Under the pieces are notes generated by a model, which worked only from the letters and a program-made list of their open reading frames with translations, searched no databases and had not been told where the DNA came from. The position numbers were made by a program, and so were the translations under genes. From Cytophagaceae bacterium (lineage in GTDB: Bacteria > Bacteroidota > Bacteroidia > Cytophagales > Cyclobacteriaceae), in NCBI GenBank assembly GCA_006969745.1, contig CP030886.1:124001-188000 (forward strand): a stretch of 64,000 bases of DNA. Direction: 5' to 3'. Below, one piece after another: positions 43,749 to 52,916 of this stretch; the first letter of the stretch is position 1, and every line of letters starts with the position of its first letter.

Positions 43749-45172
43749 TTCGTTGGTCCAAGAAACTTGGTTTCTACTGTTTCTACCAGCTCATCCCCAG
43801 AGTAAACTCCTACTGATATTTTTGTGCTCATTTTGCTGATTTGATCCGGGTTTATGATGACAAAAAAGGCGCCCTCCCCTATTCCTTGCTCCTCCAGATC
43901 TATCCCACCTCCTACCATTTCAATTTTACCTTCTGGCTCAATCAATGACAGCCGTATCTCCATGTTTTGATTGGTTTTGTTCACCATTTTCAGCTGATAG
44001 AGATTTGTGATCAATCCATCTTCACGCTCCTGATAGAGCATACCTGGTGTTCGCATAATCGTAGTTTCAAAATCCGAACGAACAAGCAAAAGAGTAACCA
44101 ATACACCGATCAAAATGATAAGTACCCCTGAATATGCTTTCATCCTTGAAGTAAACTGGAAAGGTTTTTTCTCTGCAATATTTTCTTCTGAAGCATATCT
44201 GACCAACCCCCTTGGTTTGCCAATTTTATCCATAATGGAATCACATGCGTCAATACAAGCGGTACAATTGATACAATCCAGCTGGGTCCCATTTCTGATA
44301 TCAATGCCTGTCGGGCAGACAAACACACATTGCTTGCAATCAATGCAATCTCCTTTTCCAAGTTCTTCCCGATTTTCATCTTTTCTATACTTTCCTCGTT
44401 GCTCTCCTCGCTCATGATCGTATGCAACAACAATGCTTTGCTTATCCAGCAGCACACCTTGCAATCTGCCATACGGGCAAATAGTGGTGCAGACTTGCTC
44501 TCGCATTTTGCTGAAAACACCGTAAAAAAGCCCGGTAAAAACGATCATCGCTATAAAGCCACCGGTATTTTCCATTGGCCCTTCTTCAATGATGTTCCAC
44601 ACTTCATCTACGCCTACCATGTAAGCCAAAAATGTGTGCATGATCAGGGCGCTGATTAAGACAAATAGAAAATGTTTGGCTGTTTTTTTAATGATCTTCT
44701 CTTTGTCCCAAGGTTGCTTGTCAAGCTTTCGCTGCGCCATATAGTCGCCCTCTATCCAATATTCTATTTTACGAAAGACTCCTTCCATAAAAATGGTCTG
44801 AGGACAGATCCAACCGCAAAAGATTCGGCCAAAAACGACAGTGAAGAGTATAATAAATACAAGTGAAGCCAGCATTCCAACCACGAAGAGAAAGAAATCC
44901 TGTGGCCAGAAAACCTGACCGAAAATGATGAATTTTCGGTCGAAAATATTGAAGAGCAGGAAGGGCTGACCATCCACCTTCAGAAAAGGTGCTCCGAATA
45001 AAAACAGGAGCAGCAAATAACTGACGAGAGAGCGATAGTTGGTGAATCTACCTTTTGGTTTCTTCGGATAGACCCATATTCGCTTTCCTTCTTTATCCAC
45101 CGTTGCCAGATGGTCACGGAAGGTTTCCTCAGCTGTTTCCTGCTCCTGATATATGTCCTTTACATCCGCCAT
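43745..45172 (-). CDS. ccoG: cbb3 oxidase accessory ferredoxin-like protein CcoG (FixG)
   Basis: 475 residues. Membrane protein with polyferredoxin features: four to five membrane helices, CGWICPQTIF and TTICPYGRLQG motifs, and a soluble two-[4Fe-4S] domain (CIDCKQCVFVCP and CINCTACIDACD). The C-terminal part is an IG-like domain. CcoG is thought to reduce copper for delivery to the cbb3 site. Starts 19 bases downstream of ccoP. Confidence 0.93.
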   Translation of the reverse strand: MADVKDIYQEQETAEETFRDHLATVDKEGKRIWVYPKKPKGRFTNYRSLVSYLLLLFLFGAPFLKVDGQPFLLFNIFDRKFIIFGQVFWPQDFFLFVVGMLASLVFIILFTVVFGRIFCGWICPQTIFMEGVFRKIEYWIEGDYMAQRKLDKQPWDKEKIIKKTAKHFLFVLISALIMHTFLAYMVGVDEVWNIIEEGPMENTGGFIAMIVFTGLFYGVFSKMREQVCTTICPYGRLQGVLLDKQSIVVAYDHERGEQRGKYRKDENREELGKGDCIDCKQCVFVCPTGIDIRNGTQLDCINCTACIDACDSIMDKIGKPRGLVRYASEENIAEKKPFQFTSRMKAYSGVLIILIGVLVTLLLVRSDFETTIMRTPGMLYQEREDGLITNLYQLKMVNKTNQNMEIRLSLIEPEGKIEMVGGGIDLEEQGIGEGAFFVIINPDQISKMSTKISVGVYSGDELVETVETKFLGPTN

Positions 45173-45191
45173 TATCTAAGCAACCCGCAAT

Positions 45192-46160
45192 CTAACAGCA
45201 CTCGTCATCTTCCAAAGCTGCTTCATCATCTACAAAATCCGGATTAGATTCAGGATTGTCTTCCACTGTGCCATCATTACGTTCAAACACCTCGCCTTGT
45301 GGCTCTTTTGGGTTGGCTGCCGTATTGCCTTCCATCATATATATGTAGCTGGCAACCTGTTGCATTTTTTTGGGAGAAAGCTGCGCTTCCCAAGCGATCA
45401 TCCCTTTGGATGGCACACCATATTTAATGGTCTTGAAGATGGAAGGCATATCACCACCGTGCAGCCAATACTTATCAGTAAAATTCGGACCTACGCCTCC
45501 TCCACCATCAGCGGCATGACATACGGCACAGTTAGCATCATAAATTGCTTTACCGGCATTAATATCTGCGGTTTCCGTAGACAAGGTTACATTACTTTCA
45601 TCAATTAAATCACCAAGTGAGGCCAGATAGGTTTTCACATCTTCTTCTGCCTGCATCATCTCTGCCTGAAACTCTTCATCCTGCGTCGGCCCAGTTCCCA
45701 GGACCTCATAGTTGATTAAATAAACAACAGCAAAAAGGATAGAAATATAAAAGCCCCATAGCCACCAGGGTGGCAGTCGATTGTCCAATTCACGAATACC
45801 ATCATATTCGTGATCCGTGGCAATTTCATGCTCTTTCGAGACAGGCACAGAGTCATTCAATCGGTTCCAGAATCGTCTCCAGAATCCAACGCCTTCTTCT
45901 CCCTCTTTGGCCGGGATGAGCTCCTTTTCTTCTTCTTCGATTCCCATTTCAGCGCGTTTCAACTTAAGGACCATCTTCAGCGCGATCAGTAGAACATACA
46001 TGGCCACAACTGTGACAATACTGATTACCACCGTCAACCCAAGCACAATTTCTATTTTGTATTGCTCAAAAAAGCTTTGCTGCTCTGCGGCTTCTTGCCC
46101 GAAGGAGAGGCCGGGTAGCACCATAATTAGAATCAACAGAATGTATTTAAGCTTTTTCAT
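45192..46160 (-). CDS. ccoP: cbb3-type cytochrome c oxidase subunit CcoP
   Basis: About 322 residues from the ATG at 46160 (signal-like MKKLKYILLILIMVLPGLSFGQ); the longer version from 46202 adds a poor N-terminus. Order: a membrane helix, a cytoplasmic loop with Glu/Lys runs, the FixP-N domain (YDGIRELDNRLPPWWLWGFY), then one cytochrome c domain with CAVCH and a distal Met in PSKGMIAWE. Ordinary CcoP has two haems c; only one CXXCH is visible here. The acidic C-terminus ends in Glu-Cys-Cys. Overlaps ccoQ by 14 bases. Confidence 0.88.
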   Translation of the reverse strand: MKKLKYILLILIMVLPGLSFGQEAAEQQSFFEQYKIEIVLGLTVVISIVTVVAMYVLLIALKMVLKLKRAEMGIEEEEKELIPAKEGEEGVGFWRRFWNRLNDSVPVSKEHEIATDHEYDGIRELDNRLPPWWLWGFYISILFAVVYLINYEVLGTGPTQDEEFQAEMMQAEEDVKTYLASLGDLIDESNVTLSTETADINAGKAIYDANCAVCHAADGGGGVGPNFTDKYWLHGGDMPSIFKTIKYGVPSKGMIAWEAQLSPKKMQQVASYIYMMEGNTAANPKEPQGEVFERNDGTVEDNPESNPDFVDDEAALEDDECC

Positions 46161-46338
46161 GGTCAGTTTCGTTTGAGTCCAAAGGAATGTTTGATATGTC
46201 ATTGAAGAGCTTCTTGTCCACTTTCAACACGTACACCGTAAGTGCAATGAAGAAGACAAAAAAGATGATGAAGGAGATCACGGGATATATCTCTATCCCT
46301 GCGATGGTCTCCATATGATGTTTAATAAATTTCAGCAT
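46147..46338 (-). CDS. ccoQ: cbb3-type oxidase small subunit CcoQ-like
   Basis: 63 residues, one membrane helix (VISFIIFFVFFIALTVYVL) followed by a short charged tail. Size, position between ccoNO and ccoP, and topology match CcoQ; sequence is too short for more. Tail overlaps the start of ccoP. Confidence 0.75.
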   Translation of the reverse strand: MLKFIKHHMETIAGIEIYPVISFIIFFVFFIALTVYVLKVDKKLFNDISNIPLDSNETDHEKA

Positions 46339-46350
46339 AGTTTCAATCGT

Positions 46351-48519
46351 TTAGTTCCCCTCAGCTACTCCTTCTACATTTTTAATATCTGTTCCCAGTC
46401 GTTGCAAGTAGGCAATCAGCGCAATGATTTCTGCATCACTGCTCATCTTGATACCTTCTAGTTCCAGCCCTTTGGAAATCAATGCCGCTTGATTCTCAGC
46501 ATCTGCTACAGCTTGTGCATCATAGCCTTCCGGGTATGGAACCCCCAATGTCTGCATGGCTCGAATCTTTGCAGGTGTACGCCTCTTGTCCCATTCCTGC
46601 TCAAAAAGCCATGGATATGGTGGCATGATAGATCCAGGAGACATACTGGTCGGATCGAGCATGTGATAGAAGTGCCAGCTATCCGGATACTTTCCACCAA
46701 GTCTATGTAAATCCGGGCCGGTTCGTTTCGATCCCCACTGGAATGGGTGATCGTAAACAAATTCGCCTGCTTTTGAATACTCTAGATCAGCCGGATCATA
46801 CCTCATTACCTCAGACCTAAATGGTCTGATCATTTGCGAGTGACACGTATAACATCCCTCCCTCACATAAATATCTCGTCCGTTTAACTCCAAAGGAGTA
46901 TAAGGTTTCACAGTAGAAATCGTCGGTACGTTGCTCTGTATCAGGAATGTTGGGATGATCTCAATGGCACCACCAATGGCCACCAAAACCAAACTCCACA
47001 CTAACATTCTAACCGGTTTCCATTCAAAAATTCTTCTGTGCCAGTGTTCACTTTTCTCAGGTTTGTAGTCCTTCATCAGTGGAGCGGCCTGTGCCTCCGT
47101 GCCAGCCTGGAAGCTGCCAGATTTAGCTGTCTTAATTAGGTTGAATACCATCACAAAGACACCACTTAAATACAGCAATCCTCCAAAAGCTCGTAAAGCA
47201 TACATCGGAATAATCTGTGTTACAGTTTCCAGAAAGTTGCTATAAACAAGGGTTCCATCCGGATTGAATTGCTTCCACATCAAGCTTTGGGTAAAACCGG
47301 CCCAATACATCGGAATGGCGTAAAACAGTATTCCCATGGTGCCAATCCAAAAGTGTACGTTAGCAAGTTTTTGGGAGTGAAGTTTGGTGTTGTATAGCTT
47401 CGGAATGAGATAGTAGAGCATGGCAAAGGTTAGAAACCCATTCCATCCAAGTCCTCCTACGTGTACGTGAGCAACAATCCAATCAGTAAAGTGGCCGATG
47501 GCATTAACATTTTTCAATGAAAGCAACGGACCTTCGAAAGTCGCCATGCCATAACATGTGATGGCTACCACCATAAATTTAAGGATGGCATCTTCCCGTA
47601 CTTTGTCCCATGCTCCCCTGAGTGTTAGAAGACCATTCAACATCCCACCCCAGGATGGCGCAATCAGCATTACTGAGAACACCACACCCAACGACTGTGC
47701 CCAGTCAGGCAATGCATTGTATAACAAGTGGTGCGGTCCCGCCCATATATAAATGAAGATTAAAGCCCAGAAGTGAATAATGGATAGTCTGTATGAATAG
47801 ATGGGACGACCGGATGCCTTCGGGATGAAGTAATACATCAGTCCCAGGTATGGAGTGGTTAGGAAGAATGCAACCGCGTTGTGGCCATACCACCATTGCA
47901 CTAACGCATCTTGCACACCTGCATACCAGCTATAGCTTTTCATGAAATCTATTGGCAGCTCAAAGCTGTTCACGATGTGGAGCATTGCTACTGTCACGAA
48001 TGTGGCGATGTAAAACCATATTGCTACATAGAGGTGTCGCTCCCTTCGTTTGATAATAGTCATGAACATATTGAGGCCAAAGACAACCCATATCAAGGCT
48101 ATAGCTATATCAATTGGCCATTCCAACTCGGCATACTCTTTTCCTGAGGTCATTCCCAGTGGAAGAGTAATAGCGGCCGAAAGGATGATTAGCTGCCATC
48201 CCCAAAAGTGAATTTTACTTAGCAGGTCACTATACATCCTGGTTTTACACAATCGCTGGAGTGAATAGTATACTCCGGCGAAGATTCCGTTCCCCACAAA
48301 TGCAAAAATCACCGCATTGGTATGCAGTGGTCTCACACGCCCGAAGGTGGTATACTGTAATCCAAAATTTGCTTCCGGCCACACAAACTGACATGCGACA
48401 AGAAGCCCCACAGACATGCCTATTATTCCAAAGATCGTCGTAGCGACAAGGAAATTTCTTACTGTGGTATTGTCATAGTGAAAGGTCTCAAGACCTACTT
48501 TTTCGTTGTTTTCTGACAT
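46351..48519 (-). CDS. ccoNO: Fused cbb3-type cytochrome c oxidase subunits CcoN and CcoO
   Basis: 722 residues. The N-terminal 490 are CcoN, the twelve-helix haem-copper core: GRVRPLHTNAVIF carries a haem ligand, WWYGHNAVAFFLT the CuB/haem region, and HVHVGGLGWNGF the later ligand histidines. Residues about 520-722 are CcoO, a membrane-anchored cytochrome c with REGCYTCHSQMIRPF. The catalytic enzyme reduces O2 with very high affinity. CcoNO fusions are common in Bacteroidota. Overlaps ccoS by 25 bases. Confidence 0.95.
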   Translation of the reverse strand: MSENNEKVGLETFHYDNTTVRNFLVATTIFGIIGMSVGLLVACQFVWPEANFGLQYTTFGRVRPLHTNAVIFAFVGNGIFAGVYYSLQRLCKTRMYSDLLSKIHFWGWQLIILSAAITLPLGMTSGKEYAELEWPIDIAIALIWVVFGLNMFMTIIKRRERHLYVAIWFYIATFVTVAMLHIVNSFELPIDFMKSYSWYAGVQDALVQWWYGHNAVAFFLTTPYLGLMYYFIPKASGRPIYSYRLSIIHFWALIFIYIWAGPHHLLYNALPDWAQSLGVVFSVMLIAPSWGGMLNGLLTLRGAWDKVREDAILKFMVVAITCYGMATFEGPLLSLKNVNAIGHFTDWIVAHVHVGGLGWNGFLTFAMLYYLIPKLYNTKLHSQKLANVHFWIGTMGILFYAIPMYWAGFTQSLMWKQFNPDGTLVYSNFLETVTQIIPMYALRAFGGLLYLSGVFVMVFNLIKTAKSGSFQAGTEAQAAPLMKDYKPEKSEHWHRRIFEWKPVRMLVWSLVLVAIGGAIEIIPTFLIQSNVPTISTVKPYTPLELNGRDIYVREGCYTCHSQMIRPFRSEVMRYDPADLEYSKAGEFVYDHPFQWGSKRTGPDLHRLGGKYPDSWHFYHMLDPTSMSPGSIMPPYPWLFEQEWDKRRTPAKIRAMQTLGVPYPEGYDAQAVADAENQAALISKGLELEGIKMSSDAEIIALIAYLQRLGTDIKNVEGVAEGN

Positions 48520-48746
48520 TGGTCACTAGGTTTAGTACTTGATTGGTTATTCCCTCCTTTAGCAGATGCTGCGGGAGATTCTACTCTTAAGCTTGGAGGA
48601 GTCATGGATTCCTCTTCAAAAAGGATTCGAACTGATGGTGTATAGTCATCCTCAAACTGCCCTGAGCGAGACGCCCACAAGAACGCCCCAAGGAAGCTGC
48701 CAGCTAAAAGCAGACTGCATGCGATAAGAATAAATATGACACTCAT
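48495..48746 (-). CDS. ccoS: cbb3 oxidase assembly protein CcoS
   Basis: 83 residues. One N-terminal membrane helix (IFILIACSLLLAGSFLGAFLWA) followed by RSGQFEDDYTPSVRILF, the classic CcoS signature. Needed for cofactor insertion into cbb3. First gene of the cco operon; promoter with an FNR-like box upstream (48809-48822). Confidence 0.9.
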   Translation of the reverse strand: MSVIFILIACSLLLAGSFLGAFLWASRSGQFEDDYTPSVRILFEEESMTPPSLRVESPAASAKGGNNQSSTKPSDQCQKTTKK

Positions 48747-48808
48747 AATCCGTAGACAAGATTAGCGGAGAGCTAAAGGCTGGCTAATGAGGGGTGTTAG
48801 CGTGTGGG

Positions 48809-48822
48809 ATGACTTTTGTCAG
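48809..48822. promoter_or_regulatory. FNR/Crp-type box upstream of cco operon
   Basis: aTGACTTTTGTCAg fits TGAY-N4-RTCA. It also overlaps a perfect 18-base palindrome TTTTGTCAGCTGACAAAA (48814-48831). The box centre, 48815.5, is 55 bases from the centre of -7-like TAATCTTG (48757-48764, minus strand). Confidence 0.7.
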
Positions 48823-48907
48823 CTGACAAAAAAGTAACACCGGAAGTTTTCTAATTCATTGCCGCAATTCAAATGGCTAATCACATCAATTAATATCATC
48901 CTTAATC

Positions 48908-48921
48908 CTGACGACCATCAT
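48908..48921. promoter_or_regulatory. FNR/Crp-type box upstream of the membrane-protein pair
   Basis: cTGACGACCATCAt fits TGAY-N4-RTCA. Centre 48914.5 is 33 bases from the centre of -7-like GATATTTG (48944-48951), which precedes the ATG at 48975. Confidence 0.6.
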
Positions 48922-48974
48922 TTCATAGACATCGGTCATTTGAGATATTTGATTTCAACCAAATCATTTTAACA

Positions 48975-49358
48975 ATGGATATCTCTATAATAATTGCCCG
49001 TGTCATTTGCATCATTTACCTATCTATTGGTATTGGGTTTGCTTTTAGCACTGCTTACTATAATGACGCATTTAAGAAAATAGTGAACGACACTACCTAC
49101 CTTATGCTTGGTGGCTGGGTAGCTACAGCGCTGGGCGGTGTCTTAGTTCACGTGCATAATTTGTGGGTCAACGATTGGCGTATACTCATCACTATAATCA
49201 GTTGGATTATTCTCATCAAAGGGATTTCACTTCTTGCTTTTCCGCGGTTTATACGTGCATTTGAAGATTGGTTTACCCCAAAGGGAATTCAGAATTACTT
49301 TCTTCCTATGGTAATGGCTCTGGGAATAATTTTTGGTTATTATGGATTCTTTGCCTGA
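48975..49358 (+). CDS. Small four-helix membrane protein with HNLWVxDWR motif, copy 1
   Basis: 127 residues with about four membrane helices and no signal peptide. Carries VHVHNLWVNDWRILITIISWIILIKGI in the central region (His, Trp, Asp-Trp-Arg motif between helices). Paralogue of the next gene, which shares HNLWVxDWR and the WIxLIKG end. I do not recognise a named family. Divergent from the cco operon with its own FNR-like box. Candidate new component of the low-oxygen regulon. Confidence 0.7.
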   Translation: MDISIIIARVICIIYLSIGIGFAFSTAYYNDAFKKIVNDTTYLMLGGWVATALGGVLVHVHNLWVNDWRILITIISWIILIKGISLLAFPRFIRAFEDWFTPKGIQNYFLPMVMALGIIFGYYGFFA

Positions 49359-49734
49359 AATAGATCTTTCAATTTTTGTGGCTCGAGTACTTGGAGTGAT
49401 ATATCTCGCTGTAGGTTTTGGTCTGTTTCTGTTTAGAGAGACATATATACTTGCTCTTAGAAAACTAGTCAATCCAGTGTATATGATGCCTGCTGCATTT
49501 ATGGCTGTTGTAGGTGGAATGGCATTAGTTTCCTACCACAACCTTTGGGTAAGTGATTGGCGAGTGATCATAACCATTATTGGGTGGATTGCTTTGATCA
49601 AGGGTATACTGCTACTGCTCATACCCTCTTACATTATGGTCTTTAGAAATTTCCTCCAGGTTCGAAGTGGAATGGTACTTACCATCGTCATTTTGATGGC
49701 AGGAGCTGTCTTTTTTTATCTTGGTTTTTTCTAA
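49342..49734 (+). CDS. Small four-helix membrane protein with HNLWVxDWR motif, copy 2
   Basis: About 130 residues from the ATG at 49342 (the frame extends to 49333). Four membrane helices; shares YHNLWVSDWRVIITIIGWIALIKGI with copy 1, so it arose by duplication. Overlaps the end of copy 1 by 17 bases, suggesting coupled translation. Function unknown; the conserved Trp-Asp-Trp-Arg element between helices 2 and 3 is the point to test. Confidence 0.7.
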   Translation: MDSLPEIDLSIFVARVLGVIYLAVGFGLFLFRETYILALRKLVNPVYMMPAAFMAVVGGMALVSYHNLWVSDWRVIITIIGWIALIKGILLLLIPSYIMVFRNFLQVRSGMVLTIVILMAGAVFFYLGFF

Positions 49735-49771
49735 CAGATCATTAACCAGTTTACTATGAGTAATGCATTCA

Positions 49772-50224
49772 TTAACTCTCAATCACCTTTATCGTCGGCT
49801 CCATAATTACCTCCGATTTGATTGAATTGGAAATTAAACATGCACGTTCTGATTTCTTTAAAACCTTTTCTGCACGTTCACGATCTTTTTCATTCGATAT
49901 GGTCACTGTGGGTAGCAATAATATCTGTGTCATCAAAAACCTACCTTCAACTTGCTCTAGTTTTCCTTTTGAACTACAACTAAAGCTTTCAAAACTAAGC
50001 TTCGAATTTTCCGCAATCGCTAAGAAAGTCGTCATTAAACAACTGCTGACCGATGCAGTAAAGAGATGCTCGGGCGACCAGATACCTGGAATTCCTTTTG
50101 GAAACTCTGGAGGTGTGGCCACATCAATGCAGCTATTGGTATCTTTATTTAATTCTGGCGAACACATAACTCCCTTTCGGTCTGCATTCCAATTAATGTC
50201 AACATTATAGATGTGTGGCTCCAT
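49772..50224 (-). CDS. OsmC-family protein
   Basis: About 150 residues from the ATG at 50224; the longer reading from 50254 adds ten residues. OsmC/Ohr fold with the two cysteines in SSCLMTTFLAIAEN and ERACLISNSIK, the redox pair of the family, which detoxifies organic hydroperoxides with thiol reductants. The LFTASVSSC segment is typical. Cytoplasmic. Sits divergent from the MBL-fold gene with an FNR-like box in between. Confidence 0.85.
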   Translation of the reverse strand: MEPHIYNVDINWNADRKGVMCSPELNKDTNSCIDVATPPEFPKGIPGIWSPEHLFTASVSSCLMTTFLAIAENSKLSFESFSCSSKGKLEQVEGRFLMTQILLLPTVTISNEKDRERAEKVLKKSERACLISNSIKSEVIMEPTIKVIES

Positions 50225-50274
50225 TGTCAGATTTTTTTTCGAATACAAAGACAATTATTTCAAGCATTCGATTA

Positions 50275-50288
50275 ATGATTTTAGTCAG
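50275..50288. promoter_or_regulatory. FNR/Crp-type box between osmC-like and MBL-fold genes
   Basis: aTGATTTTAGTCAg fits TGAY-N4-RTCA. Centre 50281.5 is 32 bases from the centre of -7-like TGTCTTTG (50246-50253, minus strand) for the OsmC-like gene. No good -7 at 33 or 55 bases is seen in the other direction. Confidence 0.5.
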
Positions 50289-50355
50289 CTGCTTAAGGGA
50301 TTATGATCAGGGGTTTACTAGCTATTGTAAAGTGATTAATGGCTAACTTCAAAAA

Positions 50356-51744
50356 GTGAATGTTCGAATTAAATTTCTAGGTGGCGCCGGATCTGTTACC
50401 GGTTCTAAGTTTCTTCTTTCAATCGATGGATACAACCTTTTAATTGACTGTGGATTATTTCAAGGATTGAAAGAAATACGTAGTAGAAATTGGGATAAAC
50501 TTCCGATTGATCCTACCGCTATTGATGCTGTTATTCTCACACATGCACACATTGATCACACAGGATATCTACCATTGCTCTATAAAAATGGATTTGATGG
50601 CAAGGTTCATTGTACCGAACCAACATTGGAACTTGCGGAAATACTACTTACCGATAGCGCAAAACTGCAGGAAGAAGAAGCCGAGTTTGCTAACAAGAGA
50701 GGATATTCAAGTCATAAGCCAGCCAAACCTCTCTACAAAGTACAGGATGCTTTAGATGTTCTGAATGCATTTGAGAGTCATCCTTTTGAAAAAACATTTC
50801 GTATTCATGATTTGCTGGAAGTTCGCTTTTTCCATGCTGGACATATTCTTGGGGCAGCAAGCATTGAATTGAAGATATATACAAGTCAGGGGATAAAGTC
50901 AATTGTGTTTTCGGGCGACATAGGCCCACAGCATAGCCCTCTACATCTTTCCCCGCAAAAACCACCGCAAGCCGATATTCTATTCATGGAATCTACCTAT
51001 GGAGGACGTGACCATAAAGATCAGAATCTGGAAAACGAATTGAGAAAGCTCATACTACGCAGCGATGATAGAGGAGGATGCCTTTTGATTCCTGCCTTTT
51101 CTCTAGGCAGGACGCAATTAGTACTTTATTACCTCTGGAAAATATTTCAAAATATGCGATCCAGACCGATTTATGTAGATAGTCCAATGGCAATTAGCGT
51201 AACCAGACTATACAAGAAATTTACAAGCTATCATCGGTTGGAGAGCGATAGTGAATTTGGACACCACATTTTTGATGCTCCATTTGTGCACTACGTGACC
51301 GAGCAAAGTAAATCCAAAATACTAAACACATTAAAAGATCGGGCCATCATAATTTCTGCAAGTGGAATGGCTACTGGGGGGCGAATCCTTCATCACCTAT
51401 ATCATCGTCTTCCCAATGCGCAGGATACAATATTATTTACGGGATTTTTGCCCGAAGGTACGCGTGGAAAAGATATTGTAAGTGGTGAACCAATAGTAAA
51501 AATATTTGGCGAAGAAGTTAACGTTAAGGCTGAAGTACATATACTGGATGGCCTCTCAGCTCACGCTGACCAGGATGAGTTGGTGGAATGGAGTGGTCAT
51601 ATTCATTCACCACCTAAAATGACCTTCCTTATTCATGGAGAAAAAGAACAAGCAAAGCTTCTCAAGGAAAGATTGGCTGGTCGAGGTTGGAACGTAACAA
51701 TCCCTGATTATTTGGAAAGTCACACACTTTTTGACCATATCTGA
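50356..51744 (+). CDS. MBL-fold beta-CASP ribonuclease/hydrolase
   Basis: 462 residues, cytoplasmic. Zinc motif HAHIDHTG (HXHXDH, about residue 60), further ligands in FHAGHILGAAS and SGDIGPQ, and beta-CASP motifs near ESTYGGRDHK, IPAFSLGRTQ, SASGMATGGRILHHL and a final HILDGLSAHADQDEL. Matches RNA-processing exonuclease/YSH1-like proteins. The start codon is GTG; no ATG fits the same frame, and the N-terminal IKFLGGAGSVTGS is typical. Divergent from the OsmC-like gene. Confidence 0.88.
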   Translation: MNVRIKFLGGAGSVTGSKFLLSIDGYNLLIDCGLFQGLKEIRSRNWDKLPIDPTAIDAVILTHAHIDHTGYLPLLYKNGFDGKVHCTEPTLELAEILLTDSAKLQEEEAEFANKRGYSSHKPAKPLYKVQDALDVLNAFESHPFEKTFRIHDLLEVRFFHAGHILGAASIELKIYTSQGIKSIVFSGDIGPQHSPLHLSPQKPPQADILFMESTYGGRDHKDQNLENELRKLILRSDDRGGCLLIPAFSLGRTQLVLYYLWKIFQNMRSRPIYVDSPMAISVTRLYKKFTSYHRLESDSEFGHHIFDAPFVHYVTEQSKSKILNTLKDRAIIISASGMATGGRILHHLYHRLPNAQDTILFTGFLPEGTRGKDIVSGEPIVKIFGEEVNVKAEVHILDGLSAHADQDELVEWSGHIHSPPKMTFLIHGEKEQAKLLKERLAGRGWNVTIPDYLESHTLFDHI

Positions 51745-51791
51745 CCTGTGATTGAACATAATAATATCTCGCTAGCGAAAAAAATTGAAAT

Positions 51792-52886
51792 ATGAAACTA
51801 ACCGCACAGTTTAGAAAAATTCTTTGGATTACCATTGCCTGGACCATAATATCGCTCTTCAATTATCTAATTGGATGGGCCGCCTTGGTAGATGCCAATT
51901 TCATCTGGGATGCAAATTATGACACTGGCAAGATAGATCATGTGCAAGGCATCTATATCAGTGTGCTAACTTCAATATTCGCGGGTGTTATCGGTGGAGG
52001 TGCAATCGTCTTTTTGTGGGAAAGGTGGCTAAGAAGTAAGCCTTACGGTTGGACACTCAGAAGTATCCTTATCTCTTACATTATCATTTTCAATTTGGTT
52101 ACCATACCCATTATTTTATTCAACAATACCTACGGTAAACCATATGGCATTTTTAGTAGTCGTGGCTGGGAGCATGTAGAAACCGCGTATACGAGTCCCA
52201 GCCTGCTTGTTCCCTTCTTTTTTTGGCTGATGGTCGTTCTTGTAACGCTTATCGTTTTCCAGGTTAATGATAAATATGGACCGGGCGTTTTCCGAAAATT
52301 CTTGTTGGGGAAATACTTTAATCCCACCCGTGAAGAGCGCGTATTTATGTTTTTGGATCTCAGGTCATCCACCACAATCGCAGAAAAACTCGGAGAAGAG
52401 CAATACTTCAATTTTCTAAAGGAGGTATTTCAAGTAGTGACGCCAGCCATACTTAGGCATAAAGGTGAAATTTATCAGTATGTAGGTGATGAAATGGTTA
52501 TTAGCTGGGAGAAAAAGGAAGGAGTAATGAACAACAGGTGTGTGAATTGCTACTTTGACGCCCAAAAGCTTCTCAATGAAAAGGAGGCATACTTCACGCT
52601 TCATTATGGGGTTCGTCCGGAATTCAAAGCAGGTTTGCACTACGGATATGTAATGGCAGGAGAAATTGGAGTGATAAAACGTGAAATTGCTTATTCAGGT
52701 GATGTACTCAACACCACGGCCAGGATTCAATCCAAATGCAATGAGCATGGTGTAAACATTCTCATATCGGATGCCTTGATTGACCAATTGAGTCTAAATA
52801 CACATGCATTGAAAAACCTTGGCCACATAGAACTGAGAGGCAGGTCTGAGAAAGTTAAGCTCTATGCCCTGGATCAGCCGAACTAA
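51792..52886 (+). CDS. Membrane adenylate/guanylate cyclase (class III)
   Basis: 364 residues. Four N-terminal membrane helices (1-165) then a class III catalytic domain (about 185-355): FLDLRSSTTIAEKL (first metal Asp), YVGDEMVISWEKK (second metal Asp), HYGYVMAGEIG and GDVLNTTARIQSKCNEHG (transition-state Asn and Arg). Makes cAMP or cGMP as a homodimer. Nearby is a response regulator with a cyclic-nucleotide-binding domain (58561), a possible target of its product. Confidence 0.88.
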   Translation: MKLTAQFRKILWITIAWTIISLFNYLIGWAALVDANFIWDANYDTGKIDHVQGIYISVLTSIFAGVIGGGAIVFLWERWLRSKPYGWTLRSILISYIIIFNLVTIPIILFNNTYGKPYGIFSSRGWEHVETAYTSPSLLVPFFFWLMVVLVTLIVFQVNDKYGPGVFRKFLLGKYFNPTREERVFMFLDLRSSTTIAEKLGEEQYFNFLKEVFQVVTPAILRHKGEIYQYVGDEMVISWEKKEGVMNNRCVNCYFDAQKLLNEKEAYFTLHYGVRPEFKAGLHYGYVMAGEIGVIKREIAYSGDVLNTTARIQSKCNEHGVNILISDALIDQLSLNTHALKNLGHIELRGRSEKVKLYALDQPN

Positions 52887-52916
52887 ATAGTGCTTCTGTA
52901 TTGTTCTTGCTTTGAT

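Noticed and set aside
51767..51778. TCGCTAGCGA palindrome before the cyclase gene
   Set aside because: Short, with no repeat elsewhere in the window; could be chance or a weak hairpin.
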